Notes: generated from the sequence alone by a model not told the origin. Shown: positions 20,303 through 29,849, counted from the first letter of the stretch. The stretch is DNA of 64,000 nt from Sphingomonas sp. OK281 (GCF_900115295.1 NZ_FOVZ01000002.1:868001-932000); one strand, 5' to 3'. Program-made: numbers and translations.

Positions 20303-21586
20303 TCACTTCATCGCAGCAAGCATGTCCTTGATCGGCACGAACGCGAAGCCCACCGAGCTGTCCGCGATCCCGTACGGCATGAAGATCGTATCGCCATGCT
20401 TCAACGCGCCGCAGCTATAGACGACGTTGGGCACATACCCCTCGCGGTCCTGGTCCTTCGCGGCCAGGATCGGCTGGCTCGTCCGGCCGATCACCTTCGA
20501 CGGATCGTCCTTGTCGAGCAGCACCGCGCCGATCGAATACTTCCGCATCGCGCCGACGCCGTGGGTCAGCAGCAGCCAACCCTCGTCGAGTTCGATCGGC
20601 GGGCCGCAATTGCCGATCTGCACCAGCTCCCACGGATATTCGGGCGTCAGGATCTTCTCGCCGTCGTCCCAGTCGGTCAGCGTGTCCGACTTGAGCAGGA
20701 ACAAATTCTCGCCGTCCTGCCGGCCGATCATCATGTACTGGCCGTTCACCTTCCGCGGGAACAGCGCCATGCCCTTGTTGCGCGCCGCCGGGCCGGTCAT
20801 CGGCACGAGGTCGAACGCGCGGAAATCGCGGGTGCGCATCAGTTCGGACTGGATCACCGAGCCGTTATACGCGGTGTAGGTGCCGATCCACTCGTAATCG
20901 CCGTCGTCGTGCTGGAAGCGGACGATGCGGAGATCCTCTAGGCCCTTCGACTGCGCCTGCGTGATCGGGAAGATCACCGTGCCGCTGAGCGTGCTGTCGC
21001 GGTGGCGATAGACGGTGACGGGGCCGATCGGCATCTCGTCCTCACCGCTGCCGACCGCGTCGGTCGCGGTCGCGAACGGCGGCTCGGGCGCGAGCTTCAT
21101 CTGGTTTTCGCAGGTGATGATCCCCTCGCGGAACGCCACGGAGGAGATGTGGCCCTCGCCGACTGCGCGCAGGCTCATGAGAATGCGCATCGAGCCCGGC
21201 GGCATGCCCGACTGGTCGAAATGCGGCACCGCGCTAGGGTTCATCAGCGCGGCGGCGGCGTAGCTGTATTCGTGGCAGAAATACGCGCCGATCAGCTGGC
21301 GCTTCTCGTCACCGATCTCCGCGCCGTTCAGCCCGAGCATGTCCTCGATCTGGTCGTAGCGCGTCATGAACACGCGCCGCGTCTGCCAGTGGCGTGCCTC
21401 GAAATCCTTCAGCACGACCTCGAGTTGCGCACGCGCCTGTGCGGGCGACATTTCCAGCACTTCGCCGACGAGCCGCTCGGTGCGGCTCGGTGCGCCGCCG
21501 TGACCGCCCCAAGCGATATGGAACGGCCGCACGACGACACGCGAAGGGTCCGCGTGCAGCCGCAGCTGGTGGTTGAACAGATCCAT
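20303..21586 (-). CDS. GH130-family glycosidase/phosphorylase
   Basis: A 427-residue five-bladed beta-propeller protein of glycoside hydrolase family 130. Supporting segments are RPFHIAWGG near residue 20, GTYTAYNG with its Asn/Tyr in the active cleft, IGNCGPPIELDEGWLLLTHGVG and PNVVYSCGAL in the C-terminal third. Family members phosphorolyse or hydrolyse beta-mannosides (beta-1,4-mannosyl-glucose, beta-1,2-mannan). The ATG at 21586 starts MDLFNHQLRL. It is downstream of a GT4 fusion gene on the same strand (64-bp gap), suggesting both act on one mannose-containing glycan. Donor and acceptor are not shown by sequence. Confidence 0.85.
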   Translation of the reverse strand: MDLFNHQLRLHADPSRVVVRPFHIAWGGHGGAPSRTERLVGEVLEMSPAQARAQLEVVLKDFEARHWQTRRVFMTRYDQIEDMLGLNGAEIGDEKRQLIGAYFCHEYSYAAAALMNPSAVPHFDQSGMPPGSMRILMSLRAVGEGHISSVAFREGIITCENQMKLAPEPPFATATDAVGSGEDEMPIGPVTVYRHRDSTLSGTVIFPITQAQSKGLEDLRIVRFQHDDGDYEWIGTYTAYNGSVIQSELMRTRDFRAFDLVPMTGPAARNKGMALFPRKVNGQYMMIGRQDGENLFLLKSDTLTDWDDGEKILTPEYPWELVQIGNCGPPIELDEGWLLLTHGVGAMRKYSIGAVLLDKDDPSKVIGRTSQPILAAKDQDREGYVPNVVYSCGALKHGDTIFMPYGIADSSVGFAFVPIKDMLAAMK

Positions 21587-21650
21587 CGTAGCAGTGCCCC
21601 GCGTCGTTCCACTCAGCGCACCGTCGCCTGTCAGGCTGTCTCTAGCGTGG

Positions 21651-23921
21651 CTAGGCGACGACGCGCGCCGCTCCTGCCACGCTTTGCGCTGCCTTTGATA
21701 CCCCTGAAATGGCACAACTTGCGAGTTGGAGCGCCAAAATCGACTCGGCACCCTGGTTTCGGTTGAGCCCGGTCGGCATCAAACCGTCATAGCAACCGCC
21801 ATCCGCGACGCTCGCGAGCGGCAGGTCGAGGTCGTTGACGCCGAGGAACCAGCCGTAGGCGCGCAACGCTTCGTCACGCCAGCGCACGTCGCCGGTCGCG
21901 TCATAGGCCGCGGCGCACGCATCGACGGTCGCCTGCGCCTCGAGCGGCTGCTGGTCGAACTGCAACGGCTCCGCATAAGGCCGGTTGAAGCTCTCCGACC
22001 CGACCGCGCGGAAGCGACCCTCCGGCGAGGTCTGCTTGGCGACGATCCAGTCGAGCGTGGCGAGGCCGCAATCGATCAGGTCCTGACGACCGAGCGCCTG
22101 GCCTGCGCGGATCAGCGCCTGCGGGAGGCGCGTATTGTCGTAGGCGAGGACGATCTCGAACCACTGCCACTCGGGACGGCGCGCCTTGGCGAGCAGGTCG
22201 AGATGGACCTTGGGGAAGGCTTCGAGGATCGACAGCGACAGCTGGTGACCGGGCTTGGCCTCCAGCATCGCCGCCGCGCCGAGCATCGCGAACGCCTGCG
22301 CGCGCAAGGAGCCGAGTTCGAGCGCCATCGATGCGGTCGAATCGAACATCGCTGTCGCCCAGTCGCGGTGCTTGGCAGCTTGCGCATCGCGCGCGGTGAC
22401 GCCGAGCGACCAGAGCGTGCGGCCGTTCGAATCTTCCGACCCCGAATCCTCGCACCAGGTGCGATCGAAGTTCATGAAGTTGCGGAACCGGCGCGTGTCC
22501 GGATTCCACGCATACTGCACGAACGACGCGTAGATTGTCATCCACTTGTCGCGGGTGACATCGTCGAGGTCGGGCAGCGCGCTCATCAGCATCAGCGCAC
22601 GACAATTGTCGTCGATGCAGTAGCCGTGACGACGATCGGGGATCGAATAGATCGAATGCTGGAGCATCCCGGTCGAATCGCTCATCCGCTCCACGGCGGC
22701 GAAATCAGGCGTCAGCTGCTTCAGCGGGGCTGGCACCTTGGCGAGGCGAAAAGGGCGCGCCGCCACGATCGCACGGATCTCCGTCATCATCGCCTCGGCG
22801 AGCTTAGGCCAGATCATCGTGCGGCCGCGCGCATAGGCACACTCGGCCAGACGATTGCGATCGCGGTCGTTCGACATCAGCGCATCGATCTCGCGCGCGA
22901 ACGCGTCGACGTCACCGAACGGGACGAGCACGCCGTGGCCATCCGCGAGGATCTCGGTAGCGTGCACGTACGGCGTCGAGATGACGGGCTTGCCGACACC
23001 GATCGCGTAGCTGAGCGTGCCCGACGTGATCTGCGCGGGGTTGGTATACGGCGTCACATAGACGTCCGACGCCTGGAGATAATCGAGCAGTTCGCCATGC
23101 TCGAGGAAGGCATCGACGAACGAGACGTTGTCGGCGACGCCCTTTTCGGCGGCGAGCGCCTTCAGCTTGTCGCGGTACTTCTCACCCTCGTACGCGACGA
23201 GGTTCGGGTGGGTCGCGCCGAGCACGACGTACAACAGGTCGGGATGCTTCGCGATCACCGCGGGGAGCGCGTTGATGACCGTCTCGATCCCCTTGTTGGG
23301 AGCGAGCAGGCCGAACGTCAGCATGACCTTGCGGCCTTCCCAGCCGAACTTGTCCTTCAGCACGGCCGGATCGAGCAGGTCGCGATCGGGCACGCCGTGC
23401 GGGATCATGACGATCTGGCGCGAGTTCGCACCATAGACACGCTGGAGGATGTCGCGGCCTCGCTCGGCCATGACGACCACGCGGGCAGCGCGACGGAGCA
23501 ACCCTTCGAGCACGCGGCGCTCATCGGCATTGGGCTTTTCGAGGATCGTGTGCAGCGTGACGATGACCGGCAGCGTGGTGCGATCGAGCAGCGCGAGGAT
23601 GTGCTCGCCTGCCGGGCCGCCGAAGATGCCGTATTCGTGCTGGAGCCAGATCGCCTGCGCGCCGCTGGCCTCGATCTTCCGCGCGGTGTCGATATAGGCC
23701 GACAGCTCGGGCTCGGGGATCGTACCGGTGACTTCGGCCGGGTAGTCGTATTTGCCGGGATGATCGTCCATCGCGTAGACGTCGACGGCGATCTCGGGGA
23801 AGCGCGCGCGCATGGCCGTGAAAACGTCGGTCGTGAAAGTGGCGATGCCGCACTGTCTCGGCAGGAAATTACCGATCAGCGCCAGTCGCGCGATATTCCC
23901 ACCGTCCGCCGGTTTCACCAT
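21651..23921 (-). CDS. GT4 glycosyltransferase fused to an alpha/alpha-barrel domain
   Basis: A 756-residue two-domain protein. Residues 1 to about 395 are a GT-B glycosyltransferase: LIGNFLPRQCGIATFT with the N-terminal loop, TFGLLAPNKGIETVI at the donor-domain start, and TSGTLSYAIGVGKPVIST near the nucleotide-sugar site. Residues about 420-756 are all-helical with HGYCIDDNCRAL and FNRPYAEPLQFDQQPLEAQ, resembling six-hairpin glycosidase or epimerase barrels. The ATG at 23921 follows GAGGGA; an ATG 18 codons upstream is possible. With the adjacent GH130 gene it likely forms a small glycan synthesis/remodelling pair, perhaps for beta-mannan. That role is inferred. Confidence 0.85.
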   Translation of the reverse strand: MVKPADGGNIARLALIGNFLPRQCGIATFTTDVFTAMRARFPEIAVDVYAMDDHPGKYDYPAEVTGTIPEPELSAYIDTARKIEASGAQAIWLQHEYGIFGGPAGEHILALLDRTTLPVIVTLHTILEKPNADERRVLEGLLRRAARVVVMAERGRDILQRVYGANSRQIVMIPHGVPDRDLLDPAVLKDKFGWEGRKVMLTFGLLAPNKGIETVINALPAVIAKHPDLLYVVLGATHPNLVAYEGEKYRDKLKALAAEKGVADNVSFVDAFLEHGELLDYLQASDVYVTPYTNPAQITSGTLSYAIGVGKPVISTPYVHATEILADGHGVLVPFGDVDAFAREIDALMSNDRDRNRLAECAYARGRTMIWPKLAEAMMTEIRAIVAARPFRLAKVPAPLKQLTPDFAAVERMSDSTGMLQHSIYSIPDRRHGYCIDDNCRALMLMSALPDLDDVTRDKWMTIYASFVQYAWNPDTRRFRNFMNFDRTWCEDSGSEDSNGRTLWSLGVTARDAQAAKHRDWATAMFDSTASMALELGSLRAQAFAMLGAAAMLEAKPGHQLSLSILEAFPKVHLDLLAKARRPEWQWFEIVLAYDNTRLPQALIRAGQALGRQDLIDCGLATLDWIVAKQTSPEGRFRAVGSESFNRPYAEPLQFDQQPLEAQATVDACAAAYDATGDVRWRDEALRAYGWFLGVNDLDLPLASVADGGCYDGLMPTGLNRNQGAESILALQLASCAISGVSKAAQSVAGAARVVA

Positions 23922-24031
23922 ACCCTGTCCCTCGTTTGAGCGCGCACTTCTGGGAGAACCCGGTCGCGCATCCATTTGAACGGTTCAGGTAGCATAAAGT
24001 TTCATCACATACTGCAGTGCAGCACGGGAAT

Positions 24032-24058
24032 AATATCAATCTAAATCAAATCGATATT
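24032..24058. promoter_or_regulatory. AT-rich inverted repeat upstream of the GT4/GH130 pair
   Basis: AATATC and GATATT arms flank 15 bp, in the most AT-rich stretch of the region. About 20 bp further toward the gene lies the palindrome ACTGCAGT. Located 110-140 bp before the GT4 start codon, it is a candidate operator or promoter. Confidence 0.35.
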
Positions 24059-24079
24059 TCGCGTCCTCGTCCTGGGCCC

Positions 24080-24538
24080 TCAACCGCGACCGCGATAGGA
24101 GGCCACTCCCTGGTCCGGCAGCCACAGATCTTGCGGCGGTGCACTCGATTGCCAGAACACGTCGATCGGGATTCCGCCACGCGGATACCAATAGCCGCCG
24201 ATGCGCAGCCACGCCGGTTTCATCTCGTCGAACAGGCGCTCGCCGATGCCGACGGTGCAATCCTCGTGGAACCCGGCATGGTTGCGGAAGCTGCTCAGGA
24301 AGAGTTTGAGCGACTTGGATTCGACGATCGTCTCGCCGGGGACATAGTCGATGACGAGATGCGCGAAGTCGGGCTGGCCGGTGACGGGGCACAGCGACGT
24401 GAACTCGGGCGCCGCGAACCGGACCAGGTACGTGCGACCCGGCCGCGGGTTCGGAACATAATCGAGCACGGCCTCTTCTGGAGAGGCGGGGAGGGCGCTG
24501 TTCTGGCCGAGATGCAATGGGTTCTGGGGAGCGGTCAT
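24080..24538 (-). CDS. queF: NADPH-dependent 7-cyano-7-deazaguanine reductase
   Basis: Reduces preQ0 to preQ1 in queuosine synthesis. The 152-residue length is that of the unimodular QueF. Cys50 in [11 protein letters not shown] forms the covalent thioimide with preQ0, and Asp57 is the general acid. The substrate-binding [22 protein letters not shown] stretch follows at residues 78-99. No other queuosine genes are nearby. Confidence 0.96.
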   Translation of the reverse strand: MTAPQNPLHLGQNSALPASPEEAVLDYVPNPRPGRTYLVRFAAPEFTSLCPVTGQPDFAHLVIDYVPGETIVESKSLKLFLSSFRNHAGFHEDCTVGIGERLFDEMKPAWLRIGGYWYPRGGIPIDVFWQSSAPPQDLWLPDQGVASYRGRG

Positions 24539-24608
24539 GTGCCGCCATGTAGGATGTACAGGGGGTGCCGCAAAGTGGGTTACATGTTTGATATTGGCTT
24601 TGCCCGCT

Positions 24609-24704
24609 CGTCATCCCCGCGGAGGCGGGGACCCATATCCTCAAACCGTCGCGATCATGCCGCGAAGCCTGCCAGTATGGGTTCCCGCCTGCGCGGGAAT
24701 GACG
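24609..24704. repeat. Palindromic repeat, family C, copy 1
   Basis: Starts CGTCATCCCCGCGGAGGCGG and ends GCGGGAATGACG, with CCCATA / TATGGG inner arms and a 40-bp loop. It lies between divergent queF and photolyase genes. A second copy is at 42960. Confidence 0.9.
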
Positions 24705-24735
24705 AGCGCAGGCTTGTGACGATGGGGGCCGCAGC

Positions 24736-26286
24736 GTGACCGTCAGCACACTCGTACCGATCCTCGGCGACCAACTCACGATCGACCTTGCTTCGCTGCG
24801 CGACTGTGATCCCGAAACCACGATCGTGCTGATGATGGAGGTCGCCGAGGAGACGACCTATGTCCGTCACCACAAGCGCAAGATCGCGTACATCCTGTCG
24901 GCGATGCGGAATCATGCCGAGGCGCTGCGCGAGGCCGGGTGGACGGTCGAATACACACAGCTCGACGACCCCGATAATGCGGGCAGCTTCACCGGCGAGA
25001 TCGCGCGCGCGGTCGAGCGGCATGACCCCGAGCAGATCGTCGTCACGGAGGGTGGCGAGTGGCGGGTGATGGCGATGCTCGAAAGCTGGGAGACGCTGTT
25101 CGGCATCCCGGTCGAGATCCGCAGCGACGACCGTTTCCTCGCCAGCCATGCCGATTTCGAGACCTGGGCGGCGGAGCGCAAGTCGCTGACGATGGAGTGG
25201 TTCTATCGCCAGATGCGGACGCGCACCGGACTGTTGATGACCGCTGGCAAGCCGGAGGGCGGTCGCTGGAACTTCGACAAGGAGAACCGCAAGCCCGCGA
25301 AGAACGACCTGCTGATGCCGCGCCCGCTGGTCTTCAAGCCGGACGCGATCACGCAGGATGTGCTGGCGCTGGTGGCGGAGCGGTTCGCGGATCATCCGGG
25401 GAGTCTCGACGGGTTCGGATACGCCGTGACCGCGAAGGATGCGGAGCGGCAGGCGGCGAACTTTTTCAAGCACGCGCTGGCGCAGTTCGGGGATTACGAG
25501 GATGCGATGCTCACCGGCGAGCGGCATCTGTGGCACTCGATCCTGTCGCCGTACATCAATTCGGGGCTGCTCGATCCGCTCGACCTGTGCCGGCGGGCGG
25601 AGGCGGAGTATCGCGCCGGGCGCGCGCCGCTCAACGCGGTCGAGGGGTATATCCGCCAGATCATCGGCTGGCGCGAATATATGCGCGGGATCTATTGGCG
25701 CGAGGGACCGGATTACGTCGAGCGCAACTTCCTCGACCATCACCGCGAACTCCCCGGCTGGTACTGGACCGGCGAGACCGACATGCACTGTCTGCGCGAG
25801 GCGATCGGCCAGACGCTGGAGACCGCTCACGCGCATCACATCCAGCGGCTGATGGTAACGGGTAATTTCGCGCTGCTGATCGGCGCGGACCCGGCCAAGG
25901 TGCACCTCTGGTATCTTGAGGTGTATGTCGACGCCTACGAGTGGGTGGAACTGCCCAACACGCTGGGGATGAGCCAGTTCGGCGATGGCGGGCTGCTCGG
26001 GTCGAAGCCGTATATCTCGTCGGGCGCGTATATCGATCGGATGTCCGATTATTGCGGGAGCTGCCGGTACAACGTGAAGCAGCGGATCGGGCCCGATGCG
26101 TGCCCGTTCAACGCGCTGTATTGGGATTTCCTAGCGCGGCACGAGGACAAGCTCGGGCGCAACAACCGGCTGGCGATGCCGTATCGCAACTGGGCGAAAC
26201 AGTCGGAGGCGGACCGCGAGGCGACGCGTGCGCAGGCGGCGGGGTTCCTCGCCTCCCTCGACGCGAGCGGCCCGGCTGGCTACTGA
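24736..26286 (+). CDS. FeS-type cryptochrome/photolyase
   Basis: A 516-residue flavoprotein of the FeS-BCP group ((6-4) photolyase PhrB/CryB type), which repairs UV lesions with blue light. The N-terminal half has the PILGDQLT start of this group. Four cysteines, Cys352, Cys440, Cys443 and Cys456 (the middle two in YCGSCRYN), have the spacing of the 4Fe-4S ligands recalled for Agrobacterium PhrB. The FAD-binding helices include GYIRQIIGWREYMRG near residue 305. Translation begins at a GTG. The 24-bp gap to sseA suggests cotranscription. Confidence 0.93.
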   Translation: MTVSTLVPILGDQLTIDLASLRDCDPETTIVLMMEVAEETTYVRHHKRKIAYILSAMRNHAEALREAGWTVEYTQLDDPDNAGSFTGEIARAVERHDPEQIVVTEGGEWRVMAMLESWETLFGIPVEIRSDDRFLASHADFETWAAERKSLTMEWFYRQMRTRTGLLMTAGKPEGGRWNFDKENRKPAKNDLLMPRPLVFKPDAITQDVLALVAERFADHPGSLDGFGYAVTAKDAERQAANFFKHALAQFGDYEDAMLTGERHLWHSILSPYINSGLLDPLDLCRRAEAEYRAGRAPLNAVEGYIRQIIGWREYMRGIYWREGPDYVERNFLDHHRELPGWYWTGETDMHCLREAIGQTLETAHAHHIQRLMVTGNFALLIGADPAKVHLWYLEVYVDAYEWVELPNTLGMSQFGDGGLLGSKPYISSGAYIDRMSDYCGSCRYNVKQRIGPDACPFNALYWDFLARHEDKLGRNNRLAMPYRNWAKQSEADREATRAQAAGFLASLDASGPAGY

Positions 26287-26310
26287 CCGATCGAGCACAA
26301 GGAGCGGCAT

Positions 26311-27141
26311 ATGGACGCGTTGGTAAGCACCGAATGGCTGGCGAACGAACTGGGCGCGAGCGATCTTCGGATCGTCGACGCGACACACGCGGAAGGGCGC
26401 GATGCGGCGGCGGAGTATGAGGCGGCGCATATCCCCGGCGCGGTGTTCATGAACCTCAGCGAGTTGCGCGATACCGATAGCGACCTGCCGAATACTCTGC
26501 CCTCGGCGGAGAAGTTCGCGAGCCGGATGCAGACGCTGGGGCTCGGCGATGGCAGCCGGATCGTGCTGTACGACAGCTCGCCCTGGCACACGGCCGCGCG
26601 GGCGTGGTGGATGCTGCGGCTGTTCGGCGCGCACAACGTCGCGATCCTCGATGGTGGGTTCGCCAAATGGCAGGCCCAGGGGCGCGAGACCGCGACGGGG
26701 AAAGAGACGCCGCGGCATCGCCACTTCACGACCTGGGCGGACCTGAAGGGCGTGCGCAATCTCGACCAGATGAAGGCGAACGTCGCAAGCGGCGCGGAGC
26801 AGGTGCTCGACGCGCGGTCCGCGACGCGCTTCACCGGCGCGGAGGAAGATCCGCGGCCGGGCACCGCGCCGGGGCATATTCCGGGCTCGAAGAACCTGCC
26901 GCAGGGCGCTGTGTTCAACGCGGACGGCACGTGGAAGACCGGCGACGCGCTCAAGGCCGAGTTCGACAAGGCGGGCATCGACCTGGCGAAGCCGATCGTG
27001 ATGACCTGCGGCTCGGGCATTACCGCGTCGGTGCTCGCGTTCGGCGCGCACCTGCTCGGCAGCGACGCGGCGCTGTATGACGGGAGCTGGTCCGAATGGG
27101 GCGGCGATCCCGAGACACCAAAGGCGACAGGCACGGCATGA
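26311..27141 (+). CDS. sseA: 3-mercaptopyruvate/thiosulfate sulfurtransferase
   Basis: A 276-residue tandem rhodanese. The N-terminal inactive rhodanese domain ends near residue 140; the C-terminal domain carries the persulfide-forming Cys233 in MTCGSGITA, a CGSG(I/V)TA loop typical of mercaptopyruvate sulfurtransferases. It transfers sulfur from 3-mercaptopyruvate to cyanide or thiols. It overlaps the downstream PLP lyase by 4 bp (ATGA), giving a small sulfur-metabolism operon. Confidence 0.94.
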   Translation: MDALVSTEWLANELGASDLRIVDATHAEGRDAAAEYEAAHIPGAVFMNLSELRDTDSDLPNTLPSAEKFASRMQTLGLGDGSRIVLYDSSPWHTAARAWWMLRLFGAHNVAILDGGFAKWQAQGRETATGKETPRHRHFTTWADLKGVRNLDQMKANVASGAEQVLDARSATRFTGAEEDPRPGTAPGHIPGSKNLPQGAVFNADGTWKTGDALKAEFDKAGIDLAKPIVMTCGSGITASVLAFGAHLLGSDAALYDGSWSEWGGDPETPKATGTA

Positions 27142-28334
27142 GCGACACGAACAAGCCGGTCGGCGACGCGACCAAGGTCGTCCTCGCCGGTCGTCGCCCG
27201 GAATGGACTCAAGGAATCGTCAGTCCGCCGGTCTGGCGCGCCTCGACGATCCTGTACGACTCGGTCGGCCATCTCCGCGACAGCGCCACGCGCGATACGC
27301 ATCACCGGCTGTTCTACGGGCGGAAGGGTACGCCGACGCAGTGGAGCCTCGCCGACGCGCTGACCTCGCTCGAGCCCGGTGCGGAAGGGACGTTCCTCTA
27401 TTGCTCTGGCGTTGCGGCGATCGCGGCGGCACTGCTGTCTGTGCTGTCGCCTGGCGACGAACTGCTGTTGGTCGACAGCGCTTACGACCCGACGCGCGGC
27501 ATGGCTGGCGGGCTGCTCAAGCGGTTCGGCATCACCACGCGTTATTACGACCCGATGATCGGTGCGGGCATCGCCGACCTGATCGGCGAGAACACGCGAG
27601 CGATCTTCATGGAAAGCCCCGGTTCGCTGAGCTTCGAGGTGCAGGACGTTCCTGCGATCGTCGCCGCTGCGAAGGCGAGGGGCGTGACTACGCTGCTCGA
27701 CAACACCTGGGCGACCCCGCTGTTCTTCCCCGCGATCGAGCGTGGCGTCAATTTGACGATCCTCGCCGGCACCAAATACGTCGTCGGCCATTCGGATGTC
27801 ATGCTCGGCTCGGTCACCGCCGCGCCGGGCCATTTCAAGAAACTGCGCGAGACGAGTTTCCAGCTTGGCCAGGTCGCCAGCCCCGACGATTGCTGGCTCG
27901 GCAGCCGGGGCCTGCGCACGATGGCGGTCCGCCTGGCGCAGCACCAGTCGAGCGCCCTCCAGATCGCAAACTGGCTCAAATCGCGCCCCGAAGTCGCGCA
28001 GGTGCTCCACCCCGCGCTCCCCGACTGTCCTGGCCACGACCTGTTCGTCCGCGACTTCAAGGGCTCCAGCGGCCTGTTCTCGTTCGTCCTCAACGGCGGC
28101 GACGAGGCATCGCGTGCCGTCCTGATCGATACCCTGCAACTGTTCGGCATAGGCTATAGCTGGGGCGGGTTCGAAAGCCTCGCCATCCCCGCCGACCCGC
28201 ACCGCTACCGAAGCGTCACCCAGCGCGCCGCCGCCGGGCCGATGGTCCGCCTCCAGATCGGTCTCGAAGATCCCGCCGACCTGATCGCCGACCTCGAAGC
28301 CGGGCTGGATGCTTTTCGGCAAGCGCGCGGCTAG
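27138..28334 (+). CDS. metC: Cystathionine beta-lyase (PLP Cys/Met metabolism family)
   Basis: A 398-residue fold-type I PLP enzyme. Lys213 in AGTKYVVGHSD forms the Schiff base; LDNTWATPL carries the Asp that holds the pyridine ring; the N-terminal RLFYGRKGTPTQ contributes phosphate-binding Tyr/Arg from the neighbouring subunit. The SYGWGGFES-like segment (GYSWGGFESL) near residue 345 suits cystathionine beta-lyase, which yields homocysteine, pyruvate and ammonia. The ATG overlaps the sseA stop. Cystathionine gamma-synthase or another lyase of this family cannot be fully excluded. Confidence 0.88.
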   Translation: MSDTNKPVGDATKVVLAGRRPEWTQGIVSPPVWRASTILYDSVGHLRDSATRDTHHRLFYGRKGTPTQWSLADALTSLEPGAEGTFLYCSGVAAIAAALLSVLSPGDELLLVDSAYDPTRGMAGGLLKRFGITTRYYDPMIGAGIADLIGENTRAIFMESPGSLSFEVQDVPAIVAAAKARGVTTLLDNTWATPLFFPAIERGVNLTILAGTKYVVGHSDVMLGSVTAAPGHFKKLRETSFQLGQVASPDDCWLGSRGLRTMAVRLAQHQSSALQIANWLKSRPEVAQVLHPALPDCPGHDLFVRDFKGSSGLFSFVLNGGDEASRAVLIDTLQLFGIGYSWGGFESLAIPADPHRYRSVTQRAAAGPMVRLQIGLEDPADLIADLEAGLDAFRQARG

Positions 28335-28422
28335 CGGTTCATCCGCAGTTTTCATCGCCGCGTCATCCGCACGATAGGTCCGCGTCACTACCCTATTCGC
28401 AGGTGGACCAGTGGGACGGGTG

Positions 28423-28599
28423 ATGACGGAGACTCAGGGCGATCTGTTGGGCAGCCTCGTCGTCCTTGTGAGTACGGCAATGCTGCTCACCGCGGTCCAC
28501 CGCGCCAGTGCGTCGCGCGACACGCCGGAGGTTCGCTGGCTCGTGGTATCGAGCATCATCCTGTCGATCGCCGGCGTCGCCATCGTTATTCTGACGTAA
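28423..28599 (+). CDS. Small membrane protein, two predicted helices
   Basis: A 58-residue protein starting MTETQGDLLGSLV. Two hydrophobic segments (residues about 9-25 and 40-57) flank a charged loop with RASASRDTPEVR. No family is recognised. An in-frame GTG four codons upstream (28411) is an alternative start. It is the only reading frame in a 550-bp gap with a regular membrane-protein pattern, so it may be real. Confidence 0.45.
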   Translation: MTETQGDLLGSLVVLVSTAMLLTAVHRASASRDTPEVRWLVVSSIILSIAGVAIVILT

Positions 28600-28880
28600 A
28601 AGTGCTTGTCGGCATCGTCGGCACGATGGCGAAGGTGAGGGGCTTGGCCGGCAGGGTTCGCAAGCCAATCGTGGCCCTTCGGATACATTCGGTGTGGCTC
28701 TTGCGCAACATGAGTCGCGTCAAACCCCGGATGTACGCAAGATTCGCTTGTGCGTCGCACCACGGACTGTCACACGTTCGTCACCGCAAGAAAGACTGCA
28801 CTTGGAGGCCATGCCTCGATAGATGCGGCGTCGGCGGTTGCAGGCGGGGACATCGAATTTCCAGTATCGAAAGGGAAACG
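28600..28880. other. 281-bp non-coding leader upstream of the porin gene
   Basis: No convincing gene or named RNA seen. It presumably contains the torF promoter; AAGGG at 28871-28875 is its ribosome-binding site. The segment 28690-28800 is less GC-rich than its surroundings. Confidence 0.4.
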
Positions 28881-29741
28881 ATGCGCTTCACCACTATTCT
28901 TCTCGGCGGCATTGCTTTGGCTGTCGTCGCTACGCCAGCGTTCGCACAGGATGCGGCCACGGCTCCTCCCAAGGAGGTCACCGTCTCCGGCTCGGTCGGC
29001 CTCACCAACGACTATCGCTTTCGCGGCGTGTCGCAGTCGGACGAGAACCTTGCGGTCCAGGGCGGCATCACGATCGCGCACAAGAGCGGCGTGTACATCG
29101 GCACCTGGGGCTCGAACCTCGCAGGGTGGGGCACGTTCGGCGGCTCCAACATGGAGCTCGACCTGATCGCGGGCTACAAGACGCCGATCGGCGGCGGTGG
29201 CACGATCGACGTCGGCGCGACCTGGTACATGTATCCAGGCGGCTTCGACAACACCGACTTCATCGAGCCCTATGCCAAGCTGTCGGGCACCGTCGGCCCG
29301 GTCGCGCTGCTCGCCGGTGTCGCCTATGCGCCCAAGCAGCAGGCGCTGGGACCGTGGTACACCAATGGCACGTCGGCCGCGAACGGCGTGTACGACCGCG
29401 TCAACGCCAAGGACGACAATCTGTACCTCTGGGGCGATATCAGCAGCGGGATCCCGAACACGGGGCTGACCGTGAAGGCGCATGTCGGCCATTCGAACGG
29501 CAACAAGGGGCTTGGGCCGTTCGCGACCAGCGTGTCGCCGACGGGCGAATATTGGGACTGGCTGTTCGGTGCCGACTACGTGATCCCGACGACCCCGCTG
29601 ACTCTGGGCGTGGCCTATGTCGACACCGACATCAGCAAGAGCGAGTCAGCGTATCTCCAGCCGAGCTTCAGCCGCGGCCAGGATGGCAGCGGGTCGATCG
29701 CTGGCGGCAAGGTGCTGGTGTCGCTGACCGCGGCGTTCTGA
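28881..29741 (+). CDS. TorF family putative porin
   Basis: A 286-residue outer-membrane protein. The signal peptide ends near residue 22 (PAFAQ). The motif VSGSVGLTNDYRFRGVSQSDENLAVQGGI right after it is the hallmark of the TorF/Gcw_chp porin family. The rest is regular amphipathic beta strands, ending in Phe as required for BAM-mediated insertion. These proteins are thought to be narrow channels; the substrate is unknown. Start chosen at the signal peptide with AAGGG upstream. Confidence 0.93.
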   Translation: MRFTTILLGGIALAVVATPAFAQDAATAPPKEVTVSGSVGLTNDYRFRGVSQSDENLAVQGGITIAHKSGVYIGTWGSNLAGWGTFGGSNMELDLIAGYKTPIGGGGTIDVGATWYMYPGGFDNTDFIEPYAKLSGTVGPVALLAGVAYAPKQQALGPWYTNGTSAANGVYDRVNAKDDNLYLWGDISSGIPNTGLTVKAHVGHSNGNKGLGPFATSVSPTGEYWDWLFGADYVIPTTPLTLGVAYVDTDISKSESAYLQPSFSRGQDGSGSIAGGKVLVSLTAAF

Positions 29742-29795
29742 TCGCCCGAAGAGGGGCGCGGCTCACTTTCCGCGCCCCTCTTCGACTGGCGAAGG

Positions 29796-29849
29796 TGTTT
29801 CCCGGCAAAGGCGGCGACCTAGTCTGGGCTCCCGCCTTTGCGGGAGAAC
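29796..29849. repeat. Palindromic intergenic repeat, family A, copy 7
   Basis: In the 362-bp convergent gap between torF and the DUF3035 gene. The left arm is degenerate (CCCGGCAAAGGCGGCG). The rest of the gap, apart from the terminator at 30048, shows nothing recognisable. Confidence 0.82.

Noticed and set aside
28600..28880. tRNA or riboswitch upstream of the porin gene
   Set aside because: A GGGTTCG-like stretch near 28654 lacks cloverleaf partners, and no known riboswitch core was found.
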